Source: Symbiodinium natans
Taxonomy: Eukaryota; Sar; Dinophyceae; Suessiales; Symbiodiniaceae
Reading direction: 5' to 3'
Length of the DNA stretch: 64,000 nt
NCBI GenBank assembly: GCA_905221605.1
Contig: CAJNDS010001824.1
Coordinates: 1 to 64,000 of the forward strand
Shown: piece by piece, positions 41,035 through 53,055 of the stretch
Position numbering within the stretch: the first letter of the stretch is position 1
Layout of the letters: every line of letters starts with the position of its first letter
Position numbers and translations under genes: made by a program
The notes under the pieces: model-generated
Database searches by the model: none
What the model was told of the DNA's origin: nothing
The model's input: only the letters and a program-made list of their open reading frames with translations

Positions 41035-41610
41035 CCCCCCATTTGGAAATAATGCTGTATCGTGGGTTTCAATCGTTCATATGCTTTGAAAAAAGCTTGA
41101 ACGGCTTAAAGAAGCGGGGGGGTTGGGGGGGGGGGGGGGGGGGCAGCCCCCCCCCCCTTTGCAAACATAATGCTCGCATGATGGCTTTCCACCGTTAATA
41201 TTCTTTGAAACAAGCCTGCATCACTAAAAAGGCGGGGGGGCTGGGCTGGGCGCAGCCCCCCCCCATTTGCAAACACAATGCTCGCATCATGGGTTTCAAT
41301 CGTTCATATGCTTTGAAAAAAGTGGCCTGATGGGCTTTTATCGTTCATCTGCTTTGAAAAAGGCTTGCGCGGCTTAAAGAAGCCGCAGCCCCATTCGCAG
41401 AAAAAAAGTGGCCTGATGGGTTTCAATCCTTCATATGCTTTGAAAAAAGCTTGCGCAGCTTAAAGAAGCGGGGGGGTTGGGGGGAGGGCGCAGCCCCCGC
41501 CCCGATTTGTAAACACAATGCTCGCGTGATGGCTTTTCATCGTTCATATGCTCTCAAACAAGCTTCCACGGCAAAAAAGGCGGGGGGTTGGGGGGGGCGC
41601 AGTGGGGCGG
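41035..41610. repeat. Tandem G/C-hairpin repeat array, family D, 6 units of about 60-125 bp
   Basis: Each unit carries TTTGCAAACACAATGCTCGC-like sequence, CGTTCATATGCTTTGAAAAA, GCTTAAAGAAGC, then a G-run and a C-run that can pair (GGGGGGTTGGGG ... CGCAGCCCCCCCC). Unit starts are near 41038, 41154, 41262, 41323, 41410 and 41503; units 3 and 4 are truncated. An outlying copy is at 34056-34180. Confidence 0.85.
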
Positions 41611-42261
41611 AGAGTCTTTTTAGTACGTTTTTGTTTGGTTGGACCTCCAGGCACCTCTCAGTGTAAGGGCCGAAGTGTACCTTCATGGGGTATCTTGAGG
41701 GTATTTGGGAGGTCTGGGGAGGGCTCAGGGAATTAGCGTTCGGGGCTGAGGCTTCAGAGAGGGGAGGCTTACAGAAATTTCAAGAGCTTTGAGCTTCCTC
41801 TTCCAGGAGGCTCTCACCAATCTAACGAACTTGGAAGACGAGTTCCTCCTCTTCCCCACCACCAGCTGACAGCGCCACCGCCGCCCACCTCCTCCAACCC
41901 GACGGCCGGCATAGCCACATCCTCCTCCACAAACGCCGGCCCGTTGCTACCACCGTCGCCACCGCCGTTGCCACGGCCCTCGGTAGGCGCTGGATCGGCG
42001 GGCGAGCTGGGTGGACTGCGGGGTCGAAATAGGCAGTGCCTGGGTTAGGGTTCAGGCTTAAGGTATTTTTATGGGGCTCGAGGTAGCTGTGTGTCGTATG
42101 CTTCTAAGGATAAGGAGAGTGGGAAACTGTTGGGAGAGGATTGAATGGGGTGCCTTAGACTCCCAGAGCTTTGGAATTTCACTTGCCTTTCCCAAATCAG
42201 ATATTTGTGCTTGACCAGAAGTGCATGCGCAAATGCTCAGCAGCCTCTGTGTCCTCCTTTT
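41611..42261. other. Unassigned sequence with a CCACC/CCGCC-rich tract
   Basis: 41850-41985 is rich in CACCNCC and would read as Pro/Thr/Ala-rich peptide in some frames; no domain is recognisable. Confidence 0.4.
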
Positions 42262-43400
42262 TCAGGGGGGAGCTTGAGAAAGATGGAAAGTAAACAAGGG
42301 GTTGAGGTGAACCCGAAACAATGAATACGCTACCCCAAGCTTTCTGGACTGAAGGCTTTTCATGGTTCTGGGCATCTTGGTTTCATAGTGGACTGAGCCT
42401 TTGATCACATGGGACACTGCTGAGTAAACTTGCAGGATCTTGTCCTTGTCGGTGCCGGCCCTGCCTTTGATGCGAATTTTGAGGGCTCAAATGACTTCCT
42501 CATCTGCTGCCGCCGTGTCAGGCAAGATAGGGTGGATGAATGCTCTGCAGGTGCAGCCCTCGGACAAATTCGGGAGTATCTCTTTGCCCTTTGGAAGACC
42601 AAGCAAGTAAATGTAGTTTGGATCTCTTTTCTGCCAGCCTAGATCCCAGGCCATGGAATGGTCCAAGGGCATATCCAGGGACTGCAGAACAACGCCCTGA
42701 AATTCAGCCAAGTAATATGTGCCTCCATGTTGTCCCAAGTACACTCTCTCAACTCAACTGAACGAAGAGCGTGCCTCACTGCAAACCACTGCGTCTTCAG
42801 GCTTTTGAGCAGCAGCCTCCGTTGTAGTTGTTTTGGAGAGGGTGGCTGGTGGGTAATGGCACTTCCCCCCCCCAGACTCGGAAAGGCCTGGCAAACCTTT
42901 TGCTTGAAGTCTCGCGCGAGCTGTGAGTCAGGCACCTCCAGGAAAAGTCCAACCGGGTGATGGAAGAGCTGGAGCAAACCTGGTCTCTCTGGGAAAAGCT
43001 TCAAGGCTCGAGACAGTATCGTAAGATACCACCAACCAGTTCCAAACCCAGAGGCATGAAGAACATGTCAGCATCATATTGCCCTAGGCATTCCTCCAAG
43101 CCTGCCACAGCCAGGCGGACTGCTTGGGCTGCCTGCTCTGCTGAGCTGGCTGAACAGGTTCCTCACCTGCATGTGAAGTTCCTCACCTGCATGTGAAGCC
43201 TTGGCTGCCTGGGCTGGATCAAGAGGTCCCTCACCTGCTGGTGAAGAACTTGGGGCGTCAAAAAGTTCATGTGGCAGTCCCTTCAAGGTTGCCGCAAAAT
43301 CTCTTACCCTTTACTGCACTCAAAGTGCACTGCTGACCATCCCATTTCTTGGCCATTACTACATCACACTTTCCTGGGCCTGCAGAGCTGAGGCTGCAAG
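42262..43400 (-). pseudogene. Broken protein-coding region of unknown family
   Basis: On the minus strand several consecutive frames read like real protein, but in different phases. From the 5' side: VVMAKKWDGQQCTLSAVKGK (about 43370-43290), GLPHELFDAPSSSPAGEGPL (about 43280-43220), AGLEECLGQYDADMFFMPLG (about 43115-43010), then FHHPVGLFLEVPDSQLARDF (43004-42760), then YLGQHGGTYYLAEFQGVVLQ (42750-42490). An in-frame TGA at 42489-42487 follows, and the same frame stays open for 75 more codons (ALKIRIKGRAGTDKDKILQV, to the stop at 42262). No family is recognised. The Cys-rich start followed by an LPHELFDAP-like segment weakly recalls short Cys-containing motifs in predicted dinoflagellate proteins, but that is from memory and uncertain. 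Introns instead of frameshifts, or sequencing indels, could explain the phase changes. Confidence 0.5.
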
Positions 43401-43439
43401 CTGAATCTATCCGTTCGAACGCCAAGCTTGGCCAGGTGT

Positions 43440-43770
43440 CAGAGCAGGCTGCACCCCTGTGTTGGAGCAGGCTGCACCCCTCTTGGAGGGTCTTGAAGGC
43501 TGTGTTGGGGCATACTGCTGTCGGAGCACCCTTCAAATTGGAGGCAGCACAGCCCCAGCCCCCCAACCCAGCCGCACAACCCAGCCCCAACCCCCTCACC
43601 CCCCAAACCCCACACGCAGCTTCAAAAGCAGTGCAGCCTGGCCCTTTCAAGAGGGGCGCAGCCTGCTCCGACACAGCCTCCAAGATACTCCAAGAGGGGT
43701 GCAGCAGCTTGATTCAACAGCTCCAAGACCCTTAGGAGGGGTACAGCCTGCCCCAATACAATATCTTCCA
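43440..43770. repeat. Degenerate GCAGCCTG/GAGGGGTGCAGC repeats
   Basis: GGAGCAGGCTGCACCCCT occurs twice in tandem (about 43441-43485). Inverted-sense relatives (GAGGGGCGCAGCCTGCTCC, GAGGGGTACAGCCTGCCCC) follow at 43650-43760. Open frames here are repeat-driven. Confidence 0.6.
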
Positions 43771-44278
43771 GGCCTACCTAGTACAGCTTTAGAGTTTAGA
43801 CAATTTAGAGTACGTCAGAACACAGGTTTAGGGGGCTTAACTAAGCCTGAGGCATTTCCGGGGTGGTGCTTTTAAGCTCTTTGTGGGTGCAATTTGGGAA
43901 CCCTGAGAATCGCCGCGGCTCGAAATCCGAACGCCCTAAGCACTCAATGCGTAGACCCCCGCAAAGAACCTCCAAGCTTCCCAAGCCCGAAGTCCCTGAA
44001 AAGCCCTAAACTTCCCAGGATTCCCTAAGGCTCAGATCTAAGCGCTTCAGGGGCTATGTACCTCAGGGTCTTAGGGCATTTGAGTGTAGAACCATATGGT
44101 TTCGAGATTTGGAGTTTAGAACTTTTGGCTTAAGCGCTTACATCTGTGGGGAGCTAGAGGTTGCTGGATTTCTGTCAGGAGTATAAATACCCCAAGAAGG
44201 CTACAGGTTACTTGCTCGCATACTAAGGGCCAAAGCCTGGGGCCTGGGGTGTTGTCAGCCCCGACACCCGAAGCGGGC
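43771..44278. other. Unassigned sequence
   Basis: Nothing recognised; few telomere-like units. Confidence 0.45.
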
Positions 44279-44440
44279 CACGATGTAGATCACCCCACAT
44301 ATACATGTGTATATAGACGCACGTACGTACATACGTACATGCATACATACATACATACATGCATGCATACATGCATACATGCACACATACACACTATACA
44401 TACTTCCGTATATGTATTTAGTATGATATGACAGAATATA
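44279..44440. repeat. (CATA)n/(ACGTAC)n microsatellite
   Basis: CATACATACATACATGCATG-type units; Tyr/Met/His-rich open frames on both strands are artefacts. Confidence 0.9.
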
Positions 44441-44849
44441 ATGCAAGGTCATATGCATAAAACAATAACAAAAAAACAACTCAAACCTGGAGCTCCTGAA
44501 GGTCTTCCCTGCATTCCCCTTGCACCTCCCTGAACGAGTTGGCCACGCAGCGCGGGCGCCTGCTTCAGAGGAAACCCAGGGAGCAGGTTTAGGGTTCAGG
44601 GGAGCAGCCGTTTTACTTGTCAGAGCTAGGGCTTAGGGTTGAATATTGGGGTGTGGGACTTTTCGAGATTGCTGAGGTTCAGCGTCTTGGAGTTTCGGTC
44701 AAGATGGCTAAGATCAGGGGTTTAAACCTCAAGAGCCCCCCAATGCCTCCAAGACAAGCCAAGCCTCACAAGCCCCTCAGTGCCAACAAAAACCCTCAAC
44801 GCCTTGGCCTACAAAAAGCCCTTACGCTGCAAAAACGCTCAGCCTGCCC

Positions 44850-45052
44850 GAAACCCTAAACCCTGAACCCTAAACCCTAAACCCTAAACCCTGAACCCTG
44901 AACCCTAAACCCTAAACCCCCCCAAACCCTGCGCGCCCGCGCGCAGGCGTCGACGAGTGATTCCATGGCTTGGCTCCGGAGCAGCGCCTGGGACTGAGGA
45001 GTTTAGGGATTAGGGTTTAGGGTTCAGGGTTCAGGGTTTAGGGTTTAGGCGT
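44850..45052. repeat. Pair of opposed telomeric tracts
   Basis: C-strand CCCTAAA/CCCTGAA units at 44850-44925, unique GC-rich sequence, then G-strand TTTAGGG/TTCAGGG units at 45002-45052. Confidence 0.88.
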
Positions 45053-45272
45053 ACCTGTTTTTATAGAAGGGCATGGTATACATGGGTAAACCCTACGTGA
45101 TGAGAAGCTTCCTCAAGGGAAACCTGAAGCCTGCAAACCCGTAGCCCAAAAAGCTGAAACCAGCCCAAAAGCGTGATCAAAAGCAGCGCACCCTCAAACA
45201 GAGTGGAACAACATCGCCGGCACTTAACCCCAAGCCCTAAACTCTGAACCCTAAATCCCTAAATCCCAAAGC

Positions 45273-45291
45273 CCCCCCCCCCCCCCCCCCA
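45273..45291. repeat. C homopolymer, about 19 bases
   Basis: Follows degenerate CCCTAAA units; flanked by duplicated GCCGAGCTCCCCCAACTCGGCC-like sequence that can pair. Confidence 0.8.
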
Positions 45292-45435
45292 ACTAGGCCG
45301 AGCTCCCCCAACTCGGCCCAAGCCTGGTAGAAGGAAAGAGGCTCGGCCTCAGAAAGGGTCACTCTGCGGGTGTGACGAAGGGATTGAGTCTGGGGTTTCG
45401 GGCGGCCCGGGCTTAGTTTGGCTCAGGTTGCCGAG

Positions 45436-45555
45436 TAACTTAGGAACAAAACCCCCTTCTTTTGCATCAAGGGACTTAGAAGGGAACCTAAATCCCCCGC
45501 CCCCCTCCCCCCAAAAGAAAAAGGAAAACAGGGTACTACTGGGCATCCGAGCAAA
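45436..45555 (+). repeat. Dispersed element family C copy
   Basis: CCCCCTTCTTTTGCATCAAG, GGACTTAGAAGGGAACCTAA and GGGTACTACTGGGCATCC. Shares blocks with 29764-29842, 60700-60780, 57415-57475 and 40380-40430. Confidence 0.6.
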
Positions 45556-46437
45556 AATGAGCCAAGATAAGTCAACATTGAACCCCACGTTATGCATCCC
45601 GTGAACCCCACCTTGCAAGCAGGTTGTGCAACAACTGCACTGAGCTTTTTGTTTGCATTGAGCCCTCATTGATCATTCTGCATGTCGAGAGGTACAGGAA
45701 ACTTTGCAGACCTGTTTTTGATTGACGGCAATCAAAGCTTCACTGCAGGAAATGAGAGACACCTCAATCTAGCACAGTAAGACAGACAGAGAAGGCATGC
45801 CCGCACAATGCACTACATCCTACCCTCCCACCACAAGCTTAGTTGCTGAGTTCATAAGCCCTCGAAGAAAAGTGTACACTTTCAGTTCTATAGGTGATTA
45901 AGTACATTATCCCAAAAAGTGTAAAGTGTAAACTCATTCAGCTACTGAGCAAGGAGGCCAGCATTCAACTTAAACCCCCCCCCCCCTCCCAACAAACCGT
46001 GGGCCTTAGAATTCCCAGGGCCGAATGTTGAGACCCTAAGCTCGCCTCACCCATAAAGCCCTAAACTCTAAATCTCAAAAAAGCCTAAAGCCCTCAAATT
46101 GCAAAAGCTCCGCGATCGCTGAGGCAGTATACCCATTCAGTTCAGGGTTGAGGGTCGCTCTGGTGCTTCCTGCACACGACGAAGTCTTGCTTCACTGAAA
46201 TTTGTCGGGTTACTTCTTCACTTTGTCGTACGGCACCCTTATAAAATCCGGGTTAGGGTTTAGGGTTTTGGGTTCCCAAAAGGCACCCAAGTTTAAGGAT
46301 CTCCAAGCATGGCACGACAAACGCAATCATCCATAGCCATGGCCGCAATTGCAGGTGTTCTGTTGGAACCCCTCTAAAGCCGTTGAACGATCATCGCAAC
46401 TAATCTATAGCTCTGCAGGTGCGGGAGGCAGAAGTCC
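45556..46437. other. Unassigned sequence, few telomere-like units
   Basis: No gene recognised. Contains a C-run near 45976 and a single G-strand tract at 46253-46268. Confidence 0.45.
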
Positions 46438-46745
46438 TCGAAACCCTATAAACCCTGTAGGCCCGAAATAACCCAGCAAACCCAGCAAACCCCCTAAACC
46501 CTGTAGAACCCTAAAAACCCTGTAGGCCCGAAACAACCCTGTAAACGCCCCTAAACCCTTTACACCGTATCATCCCTATAAACCCCCCAAAGCCTCTAAA
46601 CCCTCTAAACCCTGTAAACCCCCTAAACCCTGTAAACACCCCTAAACCCTTTAGAGCCGTATCATCCCTATCCCTACAAACCCCCTAAACCCTGTAAACA
46701 CCCCTAAACCCTTTAGAACCCTATATAAACCCCCATACACCCTAC
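46438..46745 (-). repeat. Complex minisatellite built from CCCTAAA-like and CCCTGTAAA units
   Basis: Repeated CCCTGTAAACACCCCTAAAC, CCTTTAGAGCCGTATCATCC and CTGTAGGCCCGAAA blocks, with unit length about 60-110 bp. Confidence 0.75.
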
Positions 46746-46817
46746 AACCACCGAGCTCCCAGCCAGCCCATGATCTCCTGCAGCCACTTGGGGTATCTCT
46801 CCGCACTAGTCTCTTTC

Positions 46818-46900
46818 TAGGGGTTGAGGGTTTAGGGTTTAGGGCTAGGGTTTAGGGTTTCGGGTTTAGGGCTAGGGTTTAGGGTTTCGGGTTTAGGGCG
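46818..46900 (+). repeat. Tandem 35-bp-scale telomere-variant repeat
   Basis: GGGCTAGGGTTTAGGGTTTC-GGGTTTA occurs twice in tandem. Confidence 0.85.
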
Positions 46901-47059
46901 AGTTGCGCTCTTAGCCATGAAGCCTCACAAACCTCTTGAAAACCTCAGCCCGAGTCCCAAAACACTAGATTGAGCTTAGGGGTATGAAACCTACAGCTAA
47001 GAGCTGTGCCAGCCTCTGGAACCGCATTCAGCAACTATGTTTAGCATCCTCTTGGGTTC

Positions 47060-47283
47060 TATGTATGTATGTACGTATGTATGTATGTATGTATGTCTAT
47101 ATATATACACACAGATTTATAAGCAAGTAATTACAGAAAATATTTACGAACAGAAATAACAACAAATAAGAAGCAACTACATATCAATAAATAAGTATCA
47201 ATATAACCCCTATATGGTCACCCCCCCCCCCCCCCCCCCCCCCCACCCCCGCCCCCTCCGCCCCGCCCCCCGCCCCCTCGCCC
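47060..47283. repeat. (GTAT)n microsatellite, AT-rich spacer and long C-run
   Basis: GTATGTATGT tracts at 47061-47096, then AT-rich sequence, then a C-run of about 24 (47221-47244) continuing as C-rich sequence with CCCCGCC. Confidence 0.88.
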
Positions 47284-47801
47284 AGGACCACGCCTTGTAT
47301 CCATATATTCAAAGTAATAAAAACAAACATTCATTCTCGAAGTTTTCATGACGTCATCATTGCTTGCGAATATGTGGAATAAGAATTCACCATCTACAGA
47401 AGAAAACCTAGTCTCATGCCGCCTCTTGCCCGCACAATCCTCGCAGGCCACCTTCAAGAGTCCTCCCCTCAACCATAGACACCTCCCCTAACAACTCCAA
47501 AATGTCACCAGTACTACCACCCTCAACCCTCAAACTCTAAGCCGATCACGGGCATACTAACTGTTGGGGGGGGAGGGGTCGAGGGGCTTTCAGTTCGGAG
47601 GAAGATGCTAAGCTAAGTCGTGAACAATGCGGATGACCACCCAAATGCAAAAACCCCCGCCTATACCCCCTGTTGCTGAGTACCCTGGCCAACAAAAATT
47701 CTAATGAAAAGGTCCCCCTTCCTTTGAATCGCGAGGATTATGTATCAACCCCAAAAGGTTGAAAGTTACCTACTCAGCTACGAAAGCCCAACCTCCTAAC
47801 G

Positions 47802-50800
47802 CCCCCCAACCCCCAAACCCCCAAACCCCCCAAACCCAAACCCAAACCCCCAAACCCCCAACCCCCAACCCCCAAACCCCCAAACCCCCAAACCCCAAAC
47901 CCCAAAAACCCCCAACCCCCCCAACCCCCAAACCCCCAAACCCCCAACCCCCAACCCCCAAACCCCCAAACCCCCAACCCCCAAACCCCCAAACCCCCCC
48001 CCAAACCCCCCCCCAACCCCCAACCCCCAAACCCCCAAACCCCAACCCCAACCCCCAACCCCCCAAACCCCCAAACCCCCAAACCCCCAAACCCCCCAAC
48101 CCCCAACCCCCAAACCCCCAAACCCCCAAACCCCCCAAACCCCCAACCAAACCCCCCCAAACCCCCAAACCCCCAAACCCCCAAACCCCCAAACCCCCAA
48201 ACCCCCAACCCCCAAACCCCCAAACCCCCCAAACCCCAACCCCCAAACCCCCAAACCCCCAAACCCCCAACCCCAAACCCCCAAACCCCCAAACCCCCCC
48301 AAACCCCCAACCCCCAAACCCCCAAACCCCCCCAAACCCCCAAACCCCCAAAACCCCCAAACCCCCAAACCCCCAAACCCCCAAACCCCCAACCCCAAAC
48401 CCCCAAACCCCCAAACCCCCAAACCCCCAACCCCCAAACCCCCAAACCCCCAAACCCCCCCCCAAACCCCCAAACCCCCCAACCCCCCAAACCCCAACCC
48501 CCAAACCCCCCCCAAACCCCCAACCCCAAACCCCCAACCCCCCAAACCCCCAACCCCCAAACCCCCAAACCCCCAAACCCCCAAACCCCCAACCCCCAAA
48601 CCCCCAAACCCCCAAACCCCCAACCCCAAACCCCCAAACCCCAAAAACCCCCCCCCAAACCCCCCCCCAAACCCCCAACCCCCAAACCCCCAAAACCCCA
48701 AACCCCAAAAACCCCAACCCCCAAACCCCCAACCCCCAACCCCCAAACCCCAAACCCCCAAACCCCCAAACCCCCAAACCCCCAAACCCCCAAACCCCAA
48801 ACCCCAAACCCCCAAACCCCAAACCCCCAAACCCCCAAACCCCCAAACCCCCAAACCCCCAAACCCCCAAACCCCCAAACCCCCCCCCCAACCCCCAAAC
48901 CCCCAAACCCCCAACCCCCAACCCCCAACCCCCAACCCCCAACCCCAAACCCCCAAACCCCCAAACCCAACCCCCAAACCCAAACCCCAACCCCCCAAAC
49001 CCCCAAACCCCCAACCCCAACCCCAAACCCCAAACCCCCCCCCAACCCCCCCCAAACCCCCAAACCCCAAACCCCCAAACCCCCAAACCCCCAAACCCCA
49101 CAACCCCCACCCCCCCCAAACCCCCAAACCCCCAAACCCAACCCCCAAACCCCCAACCCCCAAACCCCCAAAAACCCCCAAACCCCAACCCCCAAACCCC
49201 CAAACCCCCAAACCCCAACCCCCAAACCCCCAAACCCCCACCCCCCAACCCCCAAACCCCCAAACCCCCAACCCCCAAACCCCCAAACCCCCAAACCCCC
49301 AAACCCCCAAACCCCCAAACCCCAAACCCCAACGCCCAAACCCCCACAACCCCCCAAACCCCCAAACCCCCAACCCCAACCCCCAAACCCCCAAACCCCA
49401 ACACCCCCAACCCCCAAACCCACCCAAACCCCCAACCCCCCCACCCCCAACCCCCAAAACCCCAAACCCCCAAAACCCCAAACCCAACCCCAACAAACCC
49501 CCAAACCCCCAAACCCCCCAACCCCCCCCCACCCCCCCCCCCCCCACCCCCAAACCCCCACACCCCACAACCCCCAAAACCCCCAAACCCCCACCCCAAC
49601 CCCCACACCCACCCCCCCCCCCAACCCCCAAAACCCCCCCCCCCCCCCCCTACCCCCAAACCCCAAACCCCCAAACCCCAACCCCCCAACCCCAACCCCC
49701 AAACCCCCAAACCCCAAACCCCCAAAAAAACCCCCAACCCCCCCAAAAAACCCCAAACCCCCCCAAACCCCAAACCCAAACCCCCAAACCCCCAAACCCC
49801 AAACCAAAAAACCCCAAACCCCAAAACCCAAACCCCAACCCCAAAAAACCAACAAACCCCCAAACCACAACCCAAACCCCCAAACCCCAACCCCCAAACC
49901 CCCAAACCCCCCAACCCCCAAACCCCCAAACCCCAAACCCCCCAAACCCCAAACCCCAAACCCCAAACCCCAAAACCCCAAACCCCAAACCCCAAACCCC
50001 CAAACCCCCAAAAACCCCAAACCCCCCAAACCCCCAAACCCCAAACCCCCAAACACCCCAAAAACCCCCAACCCCCAAACCCCAAACCCCCAAACCCCCA
50101 AACCCCAAAACCCCAACCCCCAAACCCCCAAACCCCCCCAAACCCCCCCCCAAACCCCCCCCCCCAAACCCCCCAACCCCCCACCCCCAAACCCCCAAAC
50201 CCCCAACCCCCAAACCCCCAAACCCCCCAAACCCCCAAACCCCCAAACCCCCAAACCCCCAAAACCCCAAACAACCCCAAACCCCCAAACCCCCAAACCC
50301 CCAAACCCCCAAACCCCCAAACCCCCAAACCCCCCAAACCCCCCCAAACCCCAAACCCCCAAACCCCCAAACCCCCAAACCCCCAAACCCCCAAAACCCC
50401 AAAACCCCAAACCCCCAAACCCCCAAACCCCCCAAACCCCCAAACCCCCAAACCCCCAACCCCCAAACCCCCAAACCCCCAAACCCCCCAACCCCCAACC
50501 CGCCAAACCCCAACCCCCCAAACCCCCAAACCCCCAACCCCCCAAACCCCCAACCCCCAAACCCCCAAAACCCCAACCCCCAAACCCCCAAACCCCCAAA
50601 CCCCCAAACCCCCACCCCCAAACCCCAAACCCCCAACCCCAACCCCCAACCCCCAAACCCCCCAAACCCCCAAACCCCCACCCCCCAAACCCCCAAACCC
50701 CAACCCCCCAAACCCCCAAACCCCCAAACCCACCCCCCCAAACCCCCAAACCCCAAACCCCAAACCCCAAACCCCCCCAACCCCCAAACCCCCCAAACCC

Positions 50801-52017
50801 CCAAAAACCCCCCCCCAAAACCCCCCAAAACCCCCAAACCCCCAAACCCCCAAACCCCCAAACCCAAAACCCCCAACCCCCCAACCCCAAACCCCCAAAC
50901 CCCCCCCCCCCCCAAAACCCCCACCCCCCCAACCCCCCAACCCCCCCCCCCAAACCCACCCACCCCCCCCCCCCCCCCCCAAACCCCAACCCCCCAAACC
51001 CCAACCCCCCCAACCCCCAAACCCCCAAACCCCCAAACCCACACCCCCCAACCCCCAAACCCCCAAACCCCCCCACCCCCAAACCCCCCACCCCCAACCC
51101 CCAACCCCCAAACCCCAACCCAACCCCAACCCCCAACCCCCAACCCCACCCCCCCCCCCAAACCCCCAAACCCCCAAACCCCAAACCCCCAAACCCCAAC
51201 CCCAAAACCCCAAACCCCCAAACCCCCCACCAAACCCCCAAACCCCAAACCCCCAAACCCCCAAACCCCCAACCCCCAAACCCCCAAACCCCAAACCCCC
51301 CCCAACCCCAAACCCCCAAACCCCCAACCCCCCCCCCAAACCCCAAACCCCCAAACCCCCAAACCCCCAAAAACCCCAAACCCCCAAACCCCCAACCCCA
51401 ACCCCCAAAACCCCCAACCCCAAACCCCAAACCCCAAACCCCCAAACCCCAACCCCCAAACCCCCAACCAAACCAAACCCCCCAAACCCCCAAACCCCAA
51501 ACCCCCAAACCCAAACCCCCAAACCCCCAAACCCCAAAAACCCCCCAAAACCCCAACCCCCAACCCCCAAACCCCAAACCCCCAAACCCCCAAACCCCCA
51601 AACCCCAAAACCCCCAAACCCCCAAACCCCAAACCCCCCAAACCCCAAACCAACCCCACCCCCCCCAAACCCCCAAACCCCCAAACCCCCAAAAACCCCA
51701 ACCCCAACCCCCAAACCCCCAACCCCCAAAAACCCCAAACCCCCAACCCCCAAAACCCCCCCACCCCCAACCCCAAACCCCAAACCCCCAAAACCCCCAA
51801 ACCCCAAACCAAACCCCCAAACCCCCCAAACCCCCCAAACCCCCAAACCCAAAACCCCAACCCCAAACCCCCAAAACCCAAACCCCCAAACCCAAACCCC
51901 CCAAACACCCAAACCCCCAAACACCCAAACCCCCAAACCCCCAAACCCCCAAACCCCCAAACCCCCAAACCCCCAAACCCCCAAACCCCCAAACCCCCAA
52001 ACCCCAAACCCCAAACC
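47802..52017 (-). repeat. 4.2-kb telomere-like array of AAACCCCC/AAACCCC (TTTGGGGG) units
   Basis: The plus strand is almost pure C and A. Units alternate among AAACCCCC, AAACCCC, AACCCCC and longer C-runs, with only isolated G or T (for example 49334, 49651, 50502). The right edge passes directly into AAACCGTAAACCCTAAACCC, so the array appears derived from canonical CCCTAAA. With no T, no plus-strand stop codon can form, and the minus strand likewise lacks stops, so all frames stay open for about 1400 codons; these are not genes. The G-rich minus strand should form G-quadruplexes. Confidence 0.95.
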
Positions 52018-52480
52018 GTAAACCCTAAACCCTAAACTCTAAGCAACCAGGAGCGCAACGTCGCCTTCGAGCTCCCGCGCCCCCCCCAAAGTGAAGGCAC
52101 CGTGGCCGCTGTCGCTGCGCTCCACCTGGAATTGACAAATCCACGTGGAGTTCAGGTTTAGGGTTTGGGGTTTAGGGTTTAGGGTTCAGGGTTTGGGGCT
52201 TAGGGTCTCTGCCAGACCAGCATGTTTGCAAGATCTTGAAGTGGGACTGTTTGCGCCACAATTTCCATTGAACAACCCTACGCACTTCTATAACCCTAAA
52301 TCCTAAACCCTAGACCCTGGACCCTAAACCCAGGCTAGACCCTTGACCTGCAACCCTAGACCGCGCACTTAAAAAAGGCAGGGTGGGGGTCTAGAAGCCC
52401 AAATGCTTCGAGATGATCCCAGAGCCATTTCTACCCCCAGAAGCCTCCGAAAACACCCGGACCGCCAAACCCGAAGCCCT
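52018..52480. other. Telomeric remnants and unassigned sequence
   Basis: CCCTAAA units at 52014-52040, G-strand variants at 52154-52206, C-strand variants at 52290-52330. Confidence 0.6.
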
Positions 52481-52555
52481 AGAGGGTTTAGGTTTTAGGG
52501 CTCTGGAGTACCTGACAACGCCTAGAGGGTTTAGGTTTTAGGGCTCTGGAGTACC
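52479..52555 (+). repeat. Tandem duplication, period 43 bp
   Basis: CTAGAGGGTTTAGGTTTTAG-GGCTCTGGAGTACC occurs at 52479-52512 and 52522-52555. Confidence 0.9.
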
Positions 52556-53055
52556 ATGACAATGAATCTGGCAGCAGGCAGGTTTCTCTCCTAAGCCTGC
52601 TATCTCCATCGACCAGAACGCCAGACCGTAGCAGAGGTGATCTTGACCCTAAACCCTAAACCCTAAACCCTAAGCCCTAAACCACATGGTGCTTAGGACC
52701 TAGTGCTTAAAGCTCGGCCTAAGAGTCGCAGGGACAGGATCCGAGTTGTCAAGGTCGTTGAAGACGAGGAATTCCACTCCCATGCTTCATGGAGACCACG
52801 ACTCAAAAGGTCTGCCCTGAAGAATGGTGATGCAACCCCGGTATCACGGAGCAACATTGTTCAGGGTGCGAGGGTATGGAGTTGCGGCTTCGAAAGCTCT
52901 GAGCCCTATATGAAAAGCAGGCTTTCTCAGCACCTGACCCAGCGAGTAGCCAGCTCAGTCGCCGCTTGCAATGTCGACACTCGCCGCGCCTCTGGCAGAT
53001 CCAGAGGGCTTGAAGTTTAGGGTGTACCTTGAAGGCAAAAGAAATGGCATGCCCC

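Noticed and set aside
43349-43875. Two overlapping 128- and 138-codon plus-strand frames
   Set aside because: They run through degenerate GCAGCCTG repeats and a CCCCAACCC tract in different phases, opposite the more protein-like minus-strand segments.
44255-44479. Tyr/Met/Cys-rich open frame on the minus strand
   Set aside because: It is produced by the CATA/ACGTAC microsatellite.
47759-52021. Open frames of up to about 1420 codons (Pro/Thr/Asn/Gln-rich on plus, Gly/Trp/Val/Leu-rich on minus)
   Set aside because: The array has almost no T on the plus strand, so stop codons cannot form in any frame on either strand. The peptides merely restate AAACCCCC units and frames are equally open in several phases.
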